From: Halorubrum trapanicum | GTDB taxonomy: Archaea > Halobacteriota > Halobacteria > Halobacteriales > Haloferacaceae | Reading direction: 5' to 3' | DNA length: 64,000 nucleotides | Assembly (NCBI RefSeq): GCF_002355655.1 | Contig: NZ_AP017571.1 | Coordinates: 39,082-103,081 of the forward strand | Shown here: in pieces, positions 1 to 8,611 of the stretch | Layout of the letters: each line of letters opens with the position of its first letter | Numbering within the stretch: position 1 is the first letter of the stretch | The notes under the pieces: generated by a model | The model's database searches: none | What the model was told of the DNA's origin: nothing | The model's input: the letters and a program-made list of their open reading frames with translations, nothing else | Program-made: the position numbers and the translations under genes

Positions 1-417
1 CGCTACCGCGAGGAGGGAGTCCCGCTCGTCGTGATGGCGGGCGAAGAGTTCGGTACCGGCTCCAGCCGGGACTGGGCGGCGAAAGGAACGGACCTACTCG
101 GTGTTCGCGCAACCATCGCCGAGAGTTACGAGCGCATCTACCGCGACAACCTCGTCGGCATGGGTGTGCTCCCCCTGCAGTTTGATGATGGCGACTCGTG
201 GGAATCTCTCGGTCTGGATGGGTCGGAAATCTTCACGATCCACGGCCTCGATGACGGGCTCGACGTGATGGACGAACTGACCGTTATCGCCGAGCGTGCG
301 GACGGGTCGACTGTCGAGTTCCCGGTCACAGCACAGGTCGGCACGCCGGCCGCCGTGACCTATATCGAACACGGCGGCATCCTCCACTACGTCCTTAGAC
401 GGCTCCTCACGCAATAA
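1..417 (+). CDS. acn: Aconitate hydratase, C-terminal part (5' end outside window)
   Basis: Final 138 residues of aconitase, the cytosolic [4Fe-4S] enzyme that interconverts citrate and isocitrate in the TCA cycle. The frame is open from base 1, so the gene begins before the window. The swivel domain is recognisable from [16 protein letters not shown] (about residues 13-28 of the visible part), the substrate-binding loop, followed by the conserved [17 protein letters not shown] stretch. It ends normally at TAA. The gene looks chromosomal in kind, but nothing visible here proves that the window's left end is chromosome. Family assignment is certain; the form (AcnA-like) is inferred from this domain only. 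Confidence 0.93.
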   Translation, partial: RYREEGVPLVVMAGEEFGTGSSRDWAAKGTDLLGVRATIAESYERIYRDNLVGMGVLPLQFDDGDSWESLGLDGSEIFTIHGLDDGLDVMDELTVIAERADGSTVEFPVTAQVGTPAAVTYIEHGGILHYVLRRLLTQ

Positions 418-487
418 TCTCTCTCAACTGACTCTATTTCTGGAATCATGAGCAACACGAATAACATCGAGTCAGCAAATTAGCGTT

Positions 488-988
488 TCAATCGTGCGTA
501 GACTCTGTTCGGATGATGCCCGCCACGTTATCCATCTGAGCTGAAACGTGTGCACTCTCACCAGCAACATGCGTAATTAAATCGTCCAGAGTGATCATCC
601 CGATAACGCTCCCGTCTTCAACAACCGGGACGTGTCGAGCACCCGCTTCGTTCATTTGTCTCAGGACTTTTGGAATCTCAGCATCTGCTGGCACAGTAAG
701 TGGGTCACGCGTCATCACGTCAGCAGCTCGTACGTCGTCTCCACTCGTCTCGGCTGTGAGCACACTTAACTCGCTTTCCTCGGTGAGCAGGTTAGCAATC
801 AGGTCTCGATCGGTGATGATACCAGAGATCTGATCGGATTCTTCGACGACCACGTACCTGGCACACCGCGATTGGGAGATCATCGTGTGAGCGATCTCGG
901 CAACCGTGGCGTCAGGCGTGACACGGGCGACCGACTCATCAGCAATACGACCAATGTCCATCCGGAGGTCAGTTGGTCTGGTACCCAT
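488..988 (-). CDS. CBS-domain pair protein
   Basis: 166 residues made almost entirely of two CBS domains (about residues 15-70 and 85-145). CBS pairs bind adenine nucleotides or S-adenosylmethionine and act as energy sensors. Visible signatures are SGIITDRDLIANL and IGMITLDDLITHV, the usual end-of-domain motifs, and DVMTRDPLTVPAD at the start of the second domain. There is no attached enzyme or transporter domain, so it is a stand-alone sensor. An internal ATG (MDIGRIADESV) nine residues in is an alternative start. It is transcribed away from the stress-protein gene that follows. Confidence 0.85.
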   Translation of the reverse strand: MGTRPTDLRMDIGRIADESVARVTPDATVAEIAHTMISQSRCARYVVVEESDQISGIITDRDLIANLLTEESELSVLTAETSGDDVRAADVMTRDPLTVPADAEIPKVLRQMNEAGARHVPVVEDGSVIGMITLDDLITHVAGESAHVSAQMDNVAGIIRTESTHD

Positions 989-1140
989 GCTAATCAGTAC
1001 GACTCATAACAGGAAATAGCTTAGCATCAGCTGGTCGTCATAGAAATCCTCCACTCTTCAACCCTGAGAGACGACAATCTCCAAACTTTGTGAAGTTACA
1101 AAAAGTGTTACCAGCTACGCCACTATCCAAGAGCACTGGT

Positions 1141-1148
1141 TTTTATAA
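1141..1148 (+). promoter_or_regulatory. TATA box for the Usp gene
   Basis: TTTTATAA centred about 28 bases before the ATG at 1173, the spacing expected of a haloarchaeal promoter giving a leaderless mRNA. Confidence 0.7.
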
Positions 1149-1172
1149 TCTAGTCTCAATAAGTCAAGAGAA

Positions 1173-1622
1173 ATGTACGATACGGTTTTGCTCTCAACTG
1201 ACGGGACAGTTGCTTCTGAGGAGGCTGAATCCCATGCTATCGCGCTAGCAGAGGCCCATTCTGCCGAGCTTCATGTTCTGTATGTAGTCGATGAGGACGT
1301 CGTAACAGCATACAGCGGTGACGAGTACGTTGATGAAGCCGAGGGCCCAGAACATGGCCTCGAAGAACTTGGAACGGAAACAATCGCAGACATCCAATAT
1401 AAAGCGAAGGAGGTCGGTGTCAATGTTGTCAAAGCAATTGAGCACGGCCGACCGGCTGAGACGATTGTACGGTATGCTGATGTCGAAGATGTGGATCTAC
1501 TTGTACTTGGAACGAAACACCGGACGGAAGAATACCGGGCCTTGCTCGGAAGCGTGACCGACCGCGTCCTTCGATTGACGACCCGCCCAGCGACCGTCGT
1601 GAAGACGGAAGTCGACGAATAG
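1173..1622 (+). CDS. Universal stress protein, UspA family
   Basis: 149 residues, the usual length of a single-domain Usp. It starts MYDTVLLSTDGTVASEEA (strand 1 with the Asp of the nucleotide pocket) and has the C-terminal ATP-binding signature region GTKHRTEEYRALLGSVTDRVLR, which fits the G-x2-G-x9-G-(S/T) layout of ATP-binding Usps. Such cytosolic proteins bind ATP and are induced by stress; the exact role is unknown. The start is supported by a TATA box 28 bases upstream. It is convergent with the SHOCT protein gene, 11 bases away. Confidence 0.9.
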   Translation: MYDTVLLSTDGTVASEEAESHAIALAEAHSAELHVLYVVDEDVVTAYSGDEYVDEAEGPEHGLEELGTETIADIQYKAKEVGVNVVKAIEHGRPAETIVRYADVEDVDLLVLGTKHRTEEYRALLGSVTDRVLRLTTRPATVVKTEVDE

Positions 1623-1633
1623 GGGAAGAACAG

Positions 1634-2032
1634 TCAGTAACGGCCACCGTCAGGCGTGAGTCGGGCGCGCCGGCGTTCGAACTCCTCGTCGTCGATTTCG
1701 CCGCGAGCGTACCGTTCCTGGAGGACAGCGAGTGCGCTATCCTCGGTGGGGCCGTCCGATGGCGACCGCGTTGTCAGCCAGTAGACGATGTAGACGGGAA
1801 GGGCGATCAGAAGTGCCATCCACAGCAAACCGATCAACATCATCCCCCAGCTCCATATTCCCCACCCGGCCATGTGACCATCATTCCACATCCCGTCATG
1901 CCAGTCCCACATCACTGTATCTGGAACAGCAGCGTGCGTCAGAGTCATTCCAATGATGACGGCTAGCGTCAGTGCTCCGATGACGATGAGTCCCAGAGAA
2001 CGAATCCCGCGTGCTTGAATTGGATTTTGCAT
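1634..2032 (-). CDS. SHOCT-domain membrane protein
   Basis: 132 residues. Two hydrophobic segments (about 13-35 and 60-88) flank a Trp/Met/His-rich loop (MWDWHDGMWNDGHMAGWGIW). The C-terminal 30 residues, ALAVLQERYARGEIDDEEFE, are a clear SHOCT (short C-terminal) domain, a helical oligomerisation module. The Met/His loop could bind copper or another metal, which would fit the copper genes further right, but that is inference. It lies 30 bases downstream of the DoxX gene on the same strand and is probably co-transcribed with it. Confidence 0.8.
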   Translation of the reverse strand: MQNPIQARGIRSLGLIVIGALTLAVIIGMTLTHAAVPDTVMWDWHDGMWNDGHMAGWGIWSWGMMLIGLLWMALLIALPVYIVYWLTTRSPSDGPTEDSALAVLQERYARGEIDDEEFERRRARLTPDGGRY

Positions 2033-2062
2033 TATTGTACTCCTGAAGAGAGTTCGGCGTGG

Positions 2063-2623
2063 TTAGCCGAGGATGTATTCGAGGGCGGGGTAGCGCTCGA
2101 CGAGCGCTTCGCCGCCGATCTCGTACTGTTCGATGTACTGGTCGAGGCCCAGGATGCGGCCCGCAGCGAACGCGGCGACCGCGAGGAACACGAGCATGTA
2201 CGCGAAGTCCCCGTTGATGAACCCGTGGCCCATGTCCCAGTTGCCGAAGTAGAACATGAGCATCATGAGCGCGCCGAAGAACGCCGCGAGGCGAACGAAC
2301 GCGCCGACGAGCAGGCCGAGGCCGATGAACAGCTCGCCCCACGGGACGGCGATGTTCGCGAACTCGACGAACCACGGCGTACTACCCATCCACGCGAACA
2401 GGCCCGCGAGCGGATTCCCGTTCGTCGCCGCGACGTTCGACAGGTAACCGCCCGCGGCGAACTCGCCGGTGATCTTCGTGAACCCGGAGTACGCGAACGC
2501 GTAGCCCATCATGAGACGGAGCGCGAGCACGAACCACGCACTGAGACTGTGAACTTTCCCGCCGACGGTCAGACCGCCGACTCTGCTCTCGAGCTGATTC
2601 ATGCCGGAGTCGAGTGTGGACAT
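2063..2623 (-). CDS. DoxX-family membrane protein
   Basis: 186 residues with four predicted membrane helices. The sequence around residues 35-60 (LRLMMGYAFAYSGFTKITG) and WGELFIGLGLLVGAFVRLAA is typical of DoxX/DoxD, relatives of the thiosulfate:quinone oxidoreductase subunit, often linked to redox or sulfur stress. Haloarchaeal members are uncharacterised. It reads leftward into the SHOCT gene. A winged-helix regulator gene is divergent on the other side, about 115 bases away, and may control it. Confidence 0.85.
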   Translation of the reverse strand: MSTLDSGMNQLESRVGGLTVGGKVHSLSAWFVLALRLMMGYAFAYSGFTKITGEFAAGGYLSNVAATNGNPLAGLFAWMGSTPWFVEFANIAVPWGELFIGLGLLVGAFVRLAAFFGALMMLMFYFGNWDMGHGFINGDFAYMLVFLAVAAFAAGRILGLDQYIEQYEIGGEALVERYPALEYILG

Positions 2624-2737
2624 AGTTATTGCACCTTCAACTATCAGTACGGAGGCAGAGACGATATAACGGCGAGCCGGCGTTCTGAGTCAGAAAATCG
2701 GCGGGCTATATTACGCTCCTGTCGCGAGTAGAGACGT

Positions 2738-3088
2738 GTGACCGAGGAGTCCGACCCGTCGGAAATCTTCGCTACACTCGACGACGAGTACGCTCGCGAC
2801 ATCCTCGTGGCGACGAAGACCGACCGACTGTCTGCGAAGGAACTCAGCGATGAATGTGACATGTCACGCCCGACCGTCTCGCGCCGTGTCACCCGCCTCG
2901 TCGAGCAGGGCCTCCTCGAAGAGTATACGCACGTCGACCCCGGAGGACGGCACTACAGCGAGTACGAGGCTCGTCTCGAACGTATTGAAGTCCTCCTCCA
3001 GGCAGAGGGCTTCGATGTCCAGATCGACATCCAGCCTGACCCCGCCGACCGGATTACGACCATCTTCGAGGAAATGCGGGGAGACTGA
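2738..3088 (+). CDS. Winged-helix transcription regulator (ArsR-like)
   Basis: 116 residues with a GTG start. An N-terminal winged helix covers about residues 8-70: EYARDILVATKTDRLSAKELSDECDMSRPTVSRRV gives the helix-turn-helix, and GLLEEYTHVDPGGRHYSEYE the wing. The C-terminal 40 residues probably dimerise. No Cys/His metal site is apparent, so it is not an evident metal sensor. It lies 3 bases before a small membrane-protein gene; an ArsR-like regulator plus a short membrane protein is a recurring haloarchaeal pair. It is divergent from doxX. Confidence 0.8.
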   Translation: MTEESDPSEIFATLDDEYARDILVATKTDRLSAKELSDECDMSRPTVSRRVTRLVEQGLLEEYTHVDPGGRHYSEYEARLERIEVLLQAEGFDVQIDIQPDPADRITTIFEEMRGD

Positions 3089-3091
3089 ATC

Positions 3092-3367
3092 ATGGACCAC
3101 ACGCTATTCGTCATCGGCAAACTGTTCACGACCGCGTTAGCACTGGTCATCGCATATCAGGCCTATCGCGGGTACCAACGACATCACACGCAGTTACTCC
3201 TGTACGTCGCCGCCGGCTTCGCATTGGTCGGGCTTGGCGGCCTCCTTGAAGGCGTCCTCTTCGAACTCCTCCAGGTGTCGATCTTCGAAGCAGGATTCGT
3301 CGCAGCACTCGTCACCGCAGCCGGGATGCTGTCTATCCTCTACGCCCTGTATGCCCCGAATCCATAA
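3092..3367 (+). CDS. Small three-helix membrane protein paired with the regulator
   Basis: 91 residues with three hydrophobic segments (about 3-23, 37-60, 68-88), separated by YRGYQRHHTQ and by LFELLQVSIFEAG. This pattern fits the small haloarchaeal family often found next to ArsR-like regulators (I believe DUF7521; from memory). Function is unknown. The ATG is 3 bases after the regulator stop, so the two are almost certainly co-translated. Confidence 0.75.
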   Translation: MDHTLFVIGKLFTTALALVIAYQAYRGYQRHHTQLLLYVAAGFALVGLGGLLEGVLFELLQVSIFEAGFVAALVTAAGMLSILYALYAPNP

Positions 3368-3504
3368 GGATTCAGGACGCCCATTCGACAAGCGGCCTCT
3401 GCGCGTCGTGCCCGGTTCGAAGCCGCTACTGTTCGGACTCCCCTCGTTCTCGATAGTGTAGCGTCGCAGTGGGAGTTATATCCATATCGGTCGTACCATA
3501 TCGT

Positions 3505-3900
3505 ATGATTCGAACACTCGTCGGTGTCCTCGGCGCTATCTCAGCGCTGTTCCCGGACGAAATCGTCGAGCTCTTCGAGAAACTCGCCATTTCGAATCCA
3601 GACGAGGGAACAGTGAGAGGGTGGATACGTCCAGCAGTCCGGTCGGAGGGTGTTCTGATAGCTGCGCTTTCACTCTTTAACGGGCGAGCATACGCATTGC
3701 TGATGAATCTTACCGGCGTGTTCGGTGCGATAGTCCTCTTATTTCCCGACCTGTATCAGAGATTTGCCACCGCGTTCCTGTACGAGCGTCCAGAGTCGAT
3801 AGAATGGAACGAGCGATTCCGCTTGGGCATTCGGGCTATCGGCGCACTCTATGTCTTTTTAGCGGCGAAGACGTACAGAGAGCGTCACAACGATACTTGA
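3505..3900 (+). CDS. Hypothetical membrane protein
   Basis: 131 residues from ATG 3505 (MIRTLVGVLGAIS). A longer frame starting with GTG at 3469 is possible, but a TATA-like GTTATATCC lies about 27 bases before 3505, which favours the shorter leaderless form. Hydrophobic segments at about 3-20, 50-70, 75-95 and 110-125 suggest an integral membrane protein. No family recognised. It stands alone between the regulator pair and the copper genes. Confidence 0.7.
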   Translation: MIRTLVGVLGAISALFPDEIVELFEKLAISNPDEGTVRGWIRPAVRSEGVLIAALSLFNGRAYALLMNLTGVFGAIVLLFPDLYQRFATAFLYERPESIEWNERFRLGIRAIGALYVFLAAKTYRERHNDT

Positions 3901-4046
3901 GCCACCTCGCTATTGACACCTGGCGCATCCGATGTCTAGTTCGTTACGGCCGCAGGTATCACTTTGAATCTAAAGTTTGAGCCCCACGATATCAGTATGA
4001 TCGAAGGGGAAATCCGCTAAAGAGAGGAGGCCGTGTGTATCCCTGT

Positions 4047-4244
4047 ATGACGACGACGATCATCGTGGAAGGCATGACGTGCGGTCACTGTGAGCAGACG
4101 GTCGAAGAGGCCCTCGAAGAGGTATCCGGCGTGACTGACGTGACCGTCGACAGGGAGAGCGAACAGGCGAGCGTCGATGGTGAGGCAAATGTCACAGCTC
4201 TCGTGGAGGCCGTCGAAGACGCCGGGTACACCGCTTACGCCTGA
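4047..4244 (+). CDS. Heavy-metal-associated (HMA) copper chaperone, CopZ-like
   Basis: 65 residues, a complete ferredoxin-like HMA domain. The metal-binding loop is GMTCGHC (Cys12 and Cys15). The rest (EEVSGVTDVTVDRESEQASVDGEA and the terminal EDAGYTAYA) matches Atx1/CopZ chaperones, which bind Cu(I) in the cytosol and deliver it to copper P-type ATPases. The ATG at 4047 gives the standard domain start; an in-frame ATG 12 bases earlier is less likely. The copper ATPase gene follows on the same strand, 132 bases downstream. Confidence 0.88.
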   Translation: MTTTIIVEGMTCGHCEQTVEEALEEVSGVTDVTVDRESEQASVDGEANVTALVEAVEDAGYTAYA

Positions 4245-4264
4245 GAATCGCGCGGACCACTCCG

Positions 4265-4286
4265 AGACAACGGCCAACCGTTGTCT
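4265..4286. promoter_or_regulatory. Perfect 9-bp inverted repeat between copper chaperone and ATPase
   Basis: AGACAACGG-CCAA-CCGTTGTCT, followed by TT. It lies between the CopZ-like stop and the ATPase start. It could be an operator or a processing/termination hairpin; its role is unknown. Confidence 0.5.
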
Positions 4287-4376
4287 TTGAAGCTTCGCTA
4301 CGCTGGTCCTGCTGTACAGTTTCAGTGGGGAAGATTCAGGGGGCCAGCGGATCCACCTCTACAGAGAATATGGGCT

Positions 4377-6659
4377 ATGGACGACCACAAAGATACAAAT
4401 GAGAATCCCCCTGGAGGGGAACACCAGCAGGACGACAGCAGTCACCAGCACGAACACGGCGAGCAGGATGAATCGGACGCCGAGTCGGACGAGCAGCGGG
4501 TAGAACAGGAGCTACTGGAAGAAGAGGCACACCCTGCTGCGGAGAGTGAGACGGTGCTCGACGAGCAGCACGAGCACGCTGGACACGAGGGCGAAGGACA
4601 CGACCACGGTTCCCATGAGGGCCACGGTGAGGGGCATGGCGGGATGCACGAGGGCCACGAGCAGATGTTCCGCCGGCGCTTCTTCGTCTCGACGCTCCTG
4701 TCGATCCCAGTCCTGCTATACAGCGAAATGCTGCAGGAGTGGCTCGGGTTCTCCGTCCCCGCGTTCCCGGGCAGCGAGTGGATCAACCCCGTCTTCGCGG
4801 TCATCGTCTTCGCGTACGGTGGGATGCCGTTCCTCCAGATGGCGGTGCCGGAGCTGAAAGACCGGTCGCCGGGGATGATGACGTTGATCTCGATGGCGAT
4901 CACCGTCGCGTTCGTCTACAGTCTCGCGAGCGTGGTCTTCCCGACGCAGTCTGCGTTTTTCTGGGAACTCGTCACGCTGATCGACATCATGCTGCTGGGC
5001 CACTGGGTCGAGATGCGGTCGGTCCGGCGGGCCTCCAGCGCGGTCGACGAACTGGCGAAACTGATGCCAGACACCGCCGAGCGTATTACCGACGACGGAG
5101 AAACCGAGGAGGTTCCCGTCAGGGAGCTCTCGGAAGGCGATCTCGTGCTCGTCCGGCCGGGCGCAAGTGTCCCTGCTGACGGCACCGTCGAGGAAGGTGA
5201 TTCGGACGTCAACGAGTCGATGATCACTGGCGAGTCCAAGCCCGTCTCGAAGGAGCCTGGCGACGAGGTCATCGGCGGCACCATCAACGGCGATGGTAGT
5301 CTCCGCGTCCGTGTTGGCGCGACGGGCGAGGAGACGACGCTGGCGGGCATCATGCGTCTCGTCGAGGAAGCCCAGCAGAGCAAGTCCAAGACGCAGGTAC
5401 TGGCCGACCGGGCGGCAGGCTGGCTGTTCTACGTCGCGCTCGGGGCGGCAGTCGTGACGGCGATTGCGTGGACCGTCGCGGTCTCGTTCGACGCGACCGT
5501 CATCGAGCGAGTCGTGACGGTGCTCGTCATCGCCTGCCCACACGCCCTCGGACTCGCCATCCCGTTGGTCGTCGCGATCAACACGTCGCTCGCCGCTCGC
5601 AACGGGATGCTCGTTCGCGACCGCATCGCGATGGAAGACGCACGGAATCTGGACGCGATCATCTTCGACAAGACAGGGACGCTTACCGAGGGCGAACACG
5701 GCGTCGTGGATATGGCGACCGTCAACGGCGTCGACGAGGACGACGCGCTCGGGCTGGCGGCAGCCGTCGAGAGTGACTCCGAACACATGATCGCGCGAGC
5801 GATTCGCGAGGCCGCCGACGAGCGAGACCTAACTACTCCCGACGCGACCGCCTTCGAGGCGATCAAAGGGCGAGGGGTTCGCGCAAACGTCGATGGAAAC
5901 GAGGTGTACGTCGGTGGGCCGAACCTGTTGACCCAGCTCGATAGCGAGATCCCCGCCCATCTCCAGCGCTTCGCTGACGAGGCGGGACAGAACGCTCAAA
6001 CGGTGGTGTATCTCGTTCGTGACAGTGAGTTGATCGCCGCGTTCGCGATGGCCGACGTAATCCGTGAAGAGAGTTTCCGCGTCGTCGACGCCCTCCACGA
6101 TCTGGGAATCGAAGTGGCGATGCTGACTGGCGACTCCCAGGACGTCGCCAACGCTGTCGCTGACGAACTGGGCATCGACACGGTGTTCGCCGAGGTCCTC
6201 CCCGAAGACAAAGACGAGAAAGTCCAGGAACTCCAAGACCAGGGGAAGCTCGTGGGGATGGTTGGTGACGGTGTAAACGATGCGCCGGCGCTGACGCGAG
6301 CCGACGTCGGGATCGCCATCGAGAGCGGCACCGACGTCGCCGTCCAGTCGGCGGATGTCATTCTCGTGCAGAACAACCCGATGGATGTAGTGCGACTCGT
6401 GAAACTCAGTAAGGCGAGCTACCGGAAGATGCAGGAGAACATCGTGTGGGCCGCCGGATACAACGTCTTCGCACTTCCGCTTGCAGCAGGCGTCTTGGCA
6501 CCGATCGGGATTCTGCTCTCCCCCGCTGTGGGTGCGCTCCTGATGTCGTTGAGCACGGTCATCGTCGCCATCAACGCACAGCTGCTCCGCCGCGTGGACC
6601 TGTCCATCCCCGAGCTTCCAAGCGGGACACCAGCGACTGACGCACAACCTGCAGACTGA
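4377..6659 (+). CDS. copB: Copper-exporting P1B-type ATPase, CopB-like (CPH motif)
   Basis: 760 residues from ATG 4377. The frame is open further upstream, but that extension is not haloarchaeal in composition and crosses the hairpin at 4265-4286. Residues 1-100 are a His/Asp/Glu-rich cytosolic metal-binding tail (repeated HEH, GHE and GHG). Membrane helices follow, then the actuator motif ([16 protein letters not shown]), the transport motif CPH at about residues 386-388, DKTGTLTEG with phospho-Asp431, and [10 protein letters not shown] near the end. CPH with a His-rich N-terminus is the P1B-3 signature, so Cu(I)/Cu(II) or Ag export is expected. It is probably served by the upstream CopZ-like chaperone. 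Confidence 0.9.
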   Translation: MDDHKDTNENPPGGEHQQDDSSHQHEHGEQDESDAESDEQRVEQELLEEEAHPAAESETVLDEQHEHAGHEGEGHDHGSHEGHGEGHGGMHEGHEQMFRRRFFVSTLLSIPVLLYSEMLQEWLGFSVPAFPGSEWINPVFAVIVFAYGGMPFLQMAVPELKDRSPGMMTLISMAITVAFVYSLASVVFPTQSAFFWELVTLIDIMLLGHWVEMRSVRRASSAVDELAKLMPDTAERITDDGETEEVPVRELSEGDLVLVRPGASVPADGTVEEGDSDVNESMITGESKPVSKEPGDEVIGGTINGDGSLRVRVGATGEETTLAGIMRLVEEAQQSKSKTQVLADRAAGWLFYVALGAAVVTAIAWTVAVSFDATVIERVVTVLVIACPHALGLAIPLVVAINTSLAARNGMLVRDRIAMEDARNLDAIIFDKTGTLTEGEHGVVDMATVNGVDEDDALGLAAAVESDSEHMIARAIREAADERDLTTPDATAFEAIKGRGVRANVDGNEVYVGGPNLLTQLDSEIPAHLQRFADEAGQNAQTVVYLVRDSELIAAFAMADVIREESFRVVDALHDLGIEVAMLTGDSQDVANAVADELGIDTVFAEVLPEDKDEKVQELQDQGKLVGMVGDGVNDAPALTRADVGIAIESGTDVAVQSADVILVQNNPMDVVRLVKLSKASYRKMQENIVWAAGYNVFALPLAAGVLAPIGILLSPAVGALLMSLSTVIVAINAQLLRRVDLSIPELPSGTPATDAQPAD

Positions 6660-6781
6660 AACGCTCCCGATCGCTTCGGAGCTTCTTTCAATTGAATTCG
6701 GTTGCTGGACAGCAGATGGCGACCTGCGTAATTTCGGTGGGTATCGCAATGCGGTCACCGGTTCCACAGTTTTCCCGAAGG

Positions 6782-6801
6782 GTGTATAGTTCGGTATACA
6801 C
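6782..6801. promoter_or_regulatory. Inverted repeat GTGTATA-N6-TATACAC
   Basis: Seven-base perfect arms, about 75 bases before a 34-residue gene and 120 bases after the copper ATPase stop. Possible operator. The 215-base gap that contains it holds no gene I can support. Confidence 0.4.
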
Positions 6802-6844
6802 AAACGCTTCCTCTGATGGGCGACACTGCTGCGTCAGCACTAGG

Positions 6845-6850
6845 TTTATA
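6845..6850 (+). promoter_or_regulatory. TATA box for the 34-residue gene
   Basis: TTTATA about 28 bases before the ATG at 6875. Its position supports this short gene as real and leaderless. Confidence 0.55.
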
Positions 6851-6874
6851 CCGTTAGACGGACTTTATTCCGAT

Positions 6875-6979
6875 ATGAGCCTCGAAGAGACGGTTGACTA
6901 CCTCGCCGAGGAACTCGACCTCGAGCGAAGTGAACACGTCCGTGAGGTTGGTCAGTCGGTCGCCGAGCTTCGCGACTGA
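6875..6979 (+). CDS. Small acidic protein (34 residues), possible antitoxin
   Basis: MSLEETVDYLAEELDLERSE... is acidic, helical and haloarchaeal in composition, and a well-placed TATA box precedes it. Its stop codon abuts the stop of the convergent Fic/Doc-like gene (6979 against 6980). Short helical proteins beside Doc or Fic genes are often antitoxins, but here the orientation is convergent rather than co-operonic, so that role is speculation. Confidence 0.5.
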   Translation: MSLEETVDYLAEELDLERSEHVREVGQSVAELRD

Positions 6980-7597
6980 TCAAAACATTTCTCTGAAGTC
7001 TCGTTCGACCAGTCCGTTCTCCAGATACGTGATGAACTCTTGTTTCGTTGGTCCTTGACGGTCAAGTAGATCGTCCCGTCCTGCTCGTTCGAGAACTGCC
7101 TGCGCGAAGTCCGTACAGTGAGATTCGTGCTGCCCAGCATACTCTGTGAGGGCTTCTCGCCAGTGCATATCCAGCTCGAACTCGGCTAATCGGATTTGGA
7201 TCCCGTCTTTCCGTTCGACGAGGTCGACGTCCAGCTCTTCGAGTTGCTTGAAACGGAGGTTGTTCCGGCGGACCGTGATGAGCCGCTTGGAATCGACGAT
7301 ATAGGGATCGACCCACTCTCGCCAGGAATCGTCGTCGACGTGCGTTCGTGGCATCTCAAAATCTGGGTCCACACTCTCAATACAGAACTGCAGCATCGCG
7401 ATGCCAGTTCGATGATTCGCATTCGGGAGGGAATGTCGGAGGATCAAATTCGACATCACTTCGCCGGCGACTTCAGGAACTGATGCTCCCCACGTGACGT
7501 GGTCGAGTGCCTGTTGTATCTTCTGCGGTTCGAACTCCTTGTAGAGCCGGAACTCATCCGCGTCCCGAACATCGACAGCGGCCTCAAGCAATTCCAC
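6980..7597 (-). CDS. Fic/Doc-like family protein
   Basis: 205 residues from the GTG at 7597. The motif HSLPNANHRTG at about residues 54-64 matches the Fic/Doc active-site loop (H-x-F-x-(D/N)-(G/A)-N-x-R; Doc forms have NAN-(K/H)-R-T). These enzymes transfer AMP or phosphate to target proteins. The third residue of the loop is Leu rather than Phe. The C-terminal half resembles no family I recognise. The frame stays open and protein-like upstream (DRIRDLPRAGQVVAFRLVE) to a TGA at 7655-7657, directly after which the only codon available is CTG. The true start is therefore unclear, and the gene may be the 3' part of a longer frame interrupted by that TGA. Confidence 0.65.
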   Translation of the reverse strand: MELLEAAVDVRDADEFRLYKEFEPQKIQQALDHVTWGASVPEVAGEVMSNLILRHSLPNANHRTGIAMLQFCIESVDPDFEMPRTHVDDDSWREWVDPYIVDSKRLITVRRNNLRFKQLEELDVDLVERKDGIQIRLAEFELDMHWREALTEYAGQHESHCTDFAQAVLERAGRDDLLDRQGPTKQEFITYLENGLVERDFREMF

Positions 7598-7654
7598 CAG
7601 TCGGAATGCGACAACTTGCCCAGCACGAGGGAGGTCACGAATACGGTCACTCAG

Positions 7655-7867
7655 TCACTCCCTGTCGAAGTCAATATCTTGGGCAGATTCGATCTCTGTA
7701 TCGCCCTCATAGAGTACATAGACCAATGTTTCAAACGGGTAACCAATCAGCTTGGTCGACTCGTCAGACTGCTCTCGTCGAGACCGGATATCTGCTAGTG
7801 ATGCCGAGCTATATCTGAGTGAGAAATTTTCGGCTTGTGGATGATGATAGAAGACGAGCCGGTCCAT
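7655..7867 (-). CDS. Hypothetical protein in the same frame as the Fic/Doc gene
   Basis: 70 residues (MDRLVFYHHPQAENFSLRYS...), ending with TGA at 7655-7657. It is read in the same frame as the downstream Fic/Doc-like gene and is separated from it by that single stop. No family recognised. It may be an independent small partner translated just ahead of Fic/Doc, or the N-terminal part of a gene broken by a nonsense mutation. Confidence 0.5.
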   Translation of the reverse strand: MDRLVFYHHPQAENFSLRYSSASLADIRSRREQSDESTKLIGYPFETLVYVLYEGDTEIESAQDIDFDRE

Positions 7868-7936
7868 TTCACTCTACCTTTGTGAGGAATCGGTAAAGCA
7901 GTCTTGCTTCTTCTACCCTAATCTACTGACTCGGCT

Positions 7937-8233
7937 CTACGATGTCGTGGCTGCTTGCTCATCCTCAAGATACTGGTCTTCCCACTCTCGTCGCGCCTCG
8001 ATCTCCCGTAATCCACGTTTCGTGACCGTATACACGTTCGTCCGTTTGTCGAGTTCGCCTTTCTCTAGGAGCCCTTTGTCGACGAGGTCATCCAGATTTG
8101 GATAGAGCCGCCCATGATTGATCTCTTGTTCGTAGTAGTCGTCGAGTTCGTCCTTGACTGCGAGCCCGTGTGGCTCTTCGAGCCCCGTAATCACGTACAA
8201 GATATCTCGCTGGAATCCGGTTAAATCGTGCAT
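7937..8233 (-). CDS. PadR-family transcription regulator
   Basis: 98 residues. The PadR winged helix is clear: LTGFQRDILYVITGLEEPHG (helix 1), the EQEINHGRLYPNLDDLVDKG recognition region with the typical GRLYPxLxxLxxKGLxxK pattern, and the wing DKRTNVYTVTKRGLREIE. A short acidic tail follows. Haloarchaeal PadR proteins of this size usually repress neighbouring genes. It lies upstream of the Fic/Doc cluster on the same strand and is divergent from the histone-fold gene. Confidence 0.88.
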   Translation of the reverse strand: MHDLTGFQRDILYVITGLEEPHGLAVKDELDDYYEQEINHGRLYPNLDDLVDKGLLEKGELDKRTNVYTVTKRGLREIEARREWEDQYLEDEQAATTS

Positions 8234-8336
8234 CCGTCTGTTTCCCTACTTTTGACGGGGTGATTAAGTGCTCTCTGGTATCCTGAGTGCGTCTCGGCAG
8301 CACTATGGCCGAAATCCCGGCGAGAAACTTCGAACC

Positions 8337-8343
8337 TTTATAT
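8337..8343 (+). promoter_or_regulatory. TATA box for the histone-fold gene
   Basis: TTTATAT about 30 bases before the ATG at 8370, consistent with a leaderless transcript. Confidence 0.65.
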
Positions 8344-8369
8344 GGTGGACAAGAGAATCCTGTGATGGA

Positions 8370-8537
8370 ATGTCTGACCTGATTGTCAAAGCAGCTGTGA
8401 AGGATGCACTGTCGGATCACAACGTCTCGGCCGATTTCTACGACGCCCTCAACGAAGAGGCCGCCGAACTCCTCGACGACGCTGCCGAGCGTGCCGAAGC
8501 GAACGATCGGAAGACGGTCCAGCCCCGCGACCTGTAG
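8370..8537 (+). CDS. Histone-fold protein, DUF1931-like
   Basis: 55 residues from ATG 8370 (MSDLIVKAAVKDALSDHNVS...). The pattern of a short helix, a loop, a long amphipathic helix (ADFYDALNEEAAELLDDAAERAEAN) and the ending RKTVQPRDL matches the small archaeal histone-fold family DUF1931, related to HMf/NF-Y. In haloarchaea these are more likely regulatory or architectural than main chromatin proteins. The start is chosen from the TATA box and family length; an in-frame extension to 8268 is unlikely. Confidence 0.8.
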   Translation: MSDLIVKAAVKDALSDHNVSADFYDALNEEAAELLDDAAERAEANDRKTVQPRDL

Positions 8538-8611
8538 TCCGGGGTACCACAGTCGACCTCATCACTCGAACGTAGCTTTTTGAAGTTGCTCTTCAGTATT
8601 AGAAGACGCAC

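Noticed and set aside
2015..2731. Long plus-strand frame opposite doxX
   Set aside because: Antisense shadow of a clear DoxX gene, with Arg/Glu/His low-complexity composition.
4281..4376. N-terminal extension of the copper ATPase
   Set aside because: TTG start inside a hairpin and a sequence unlike haloarchaeal proteins; ATG 4377 begins the expected acidic/His-rich tail.
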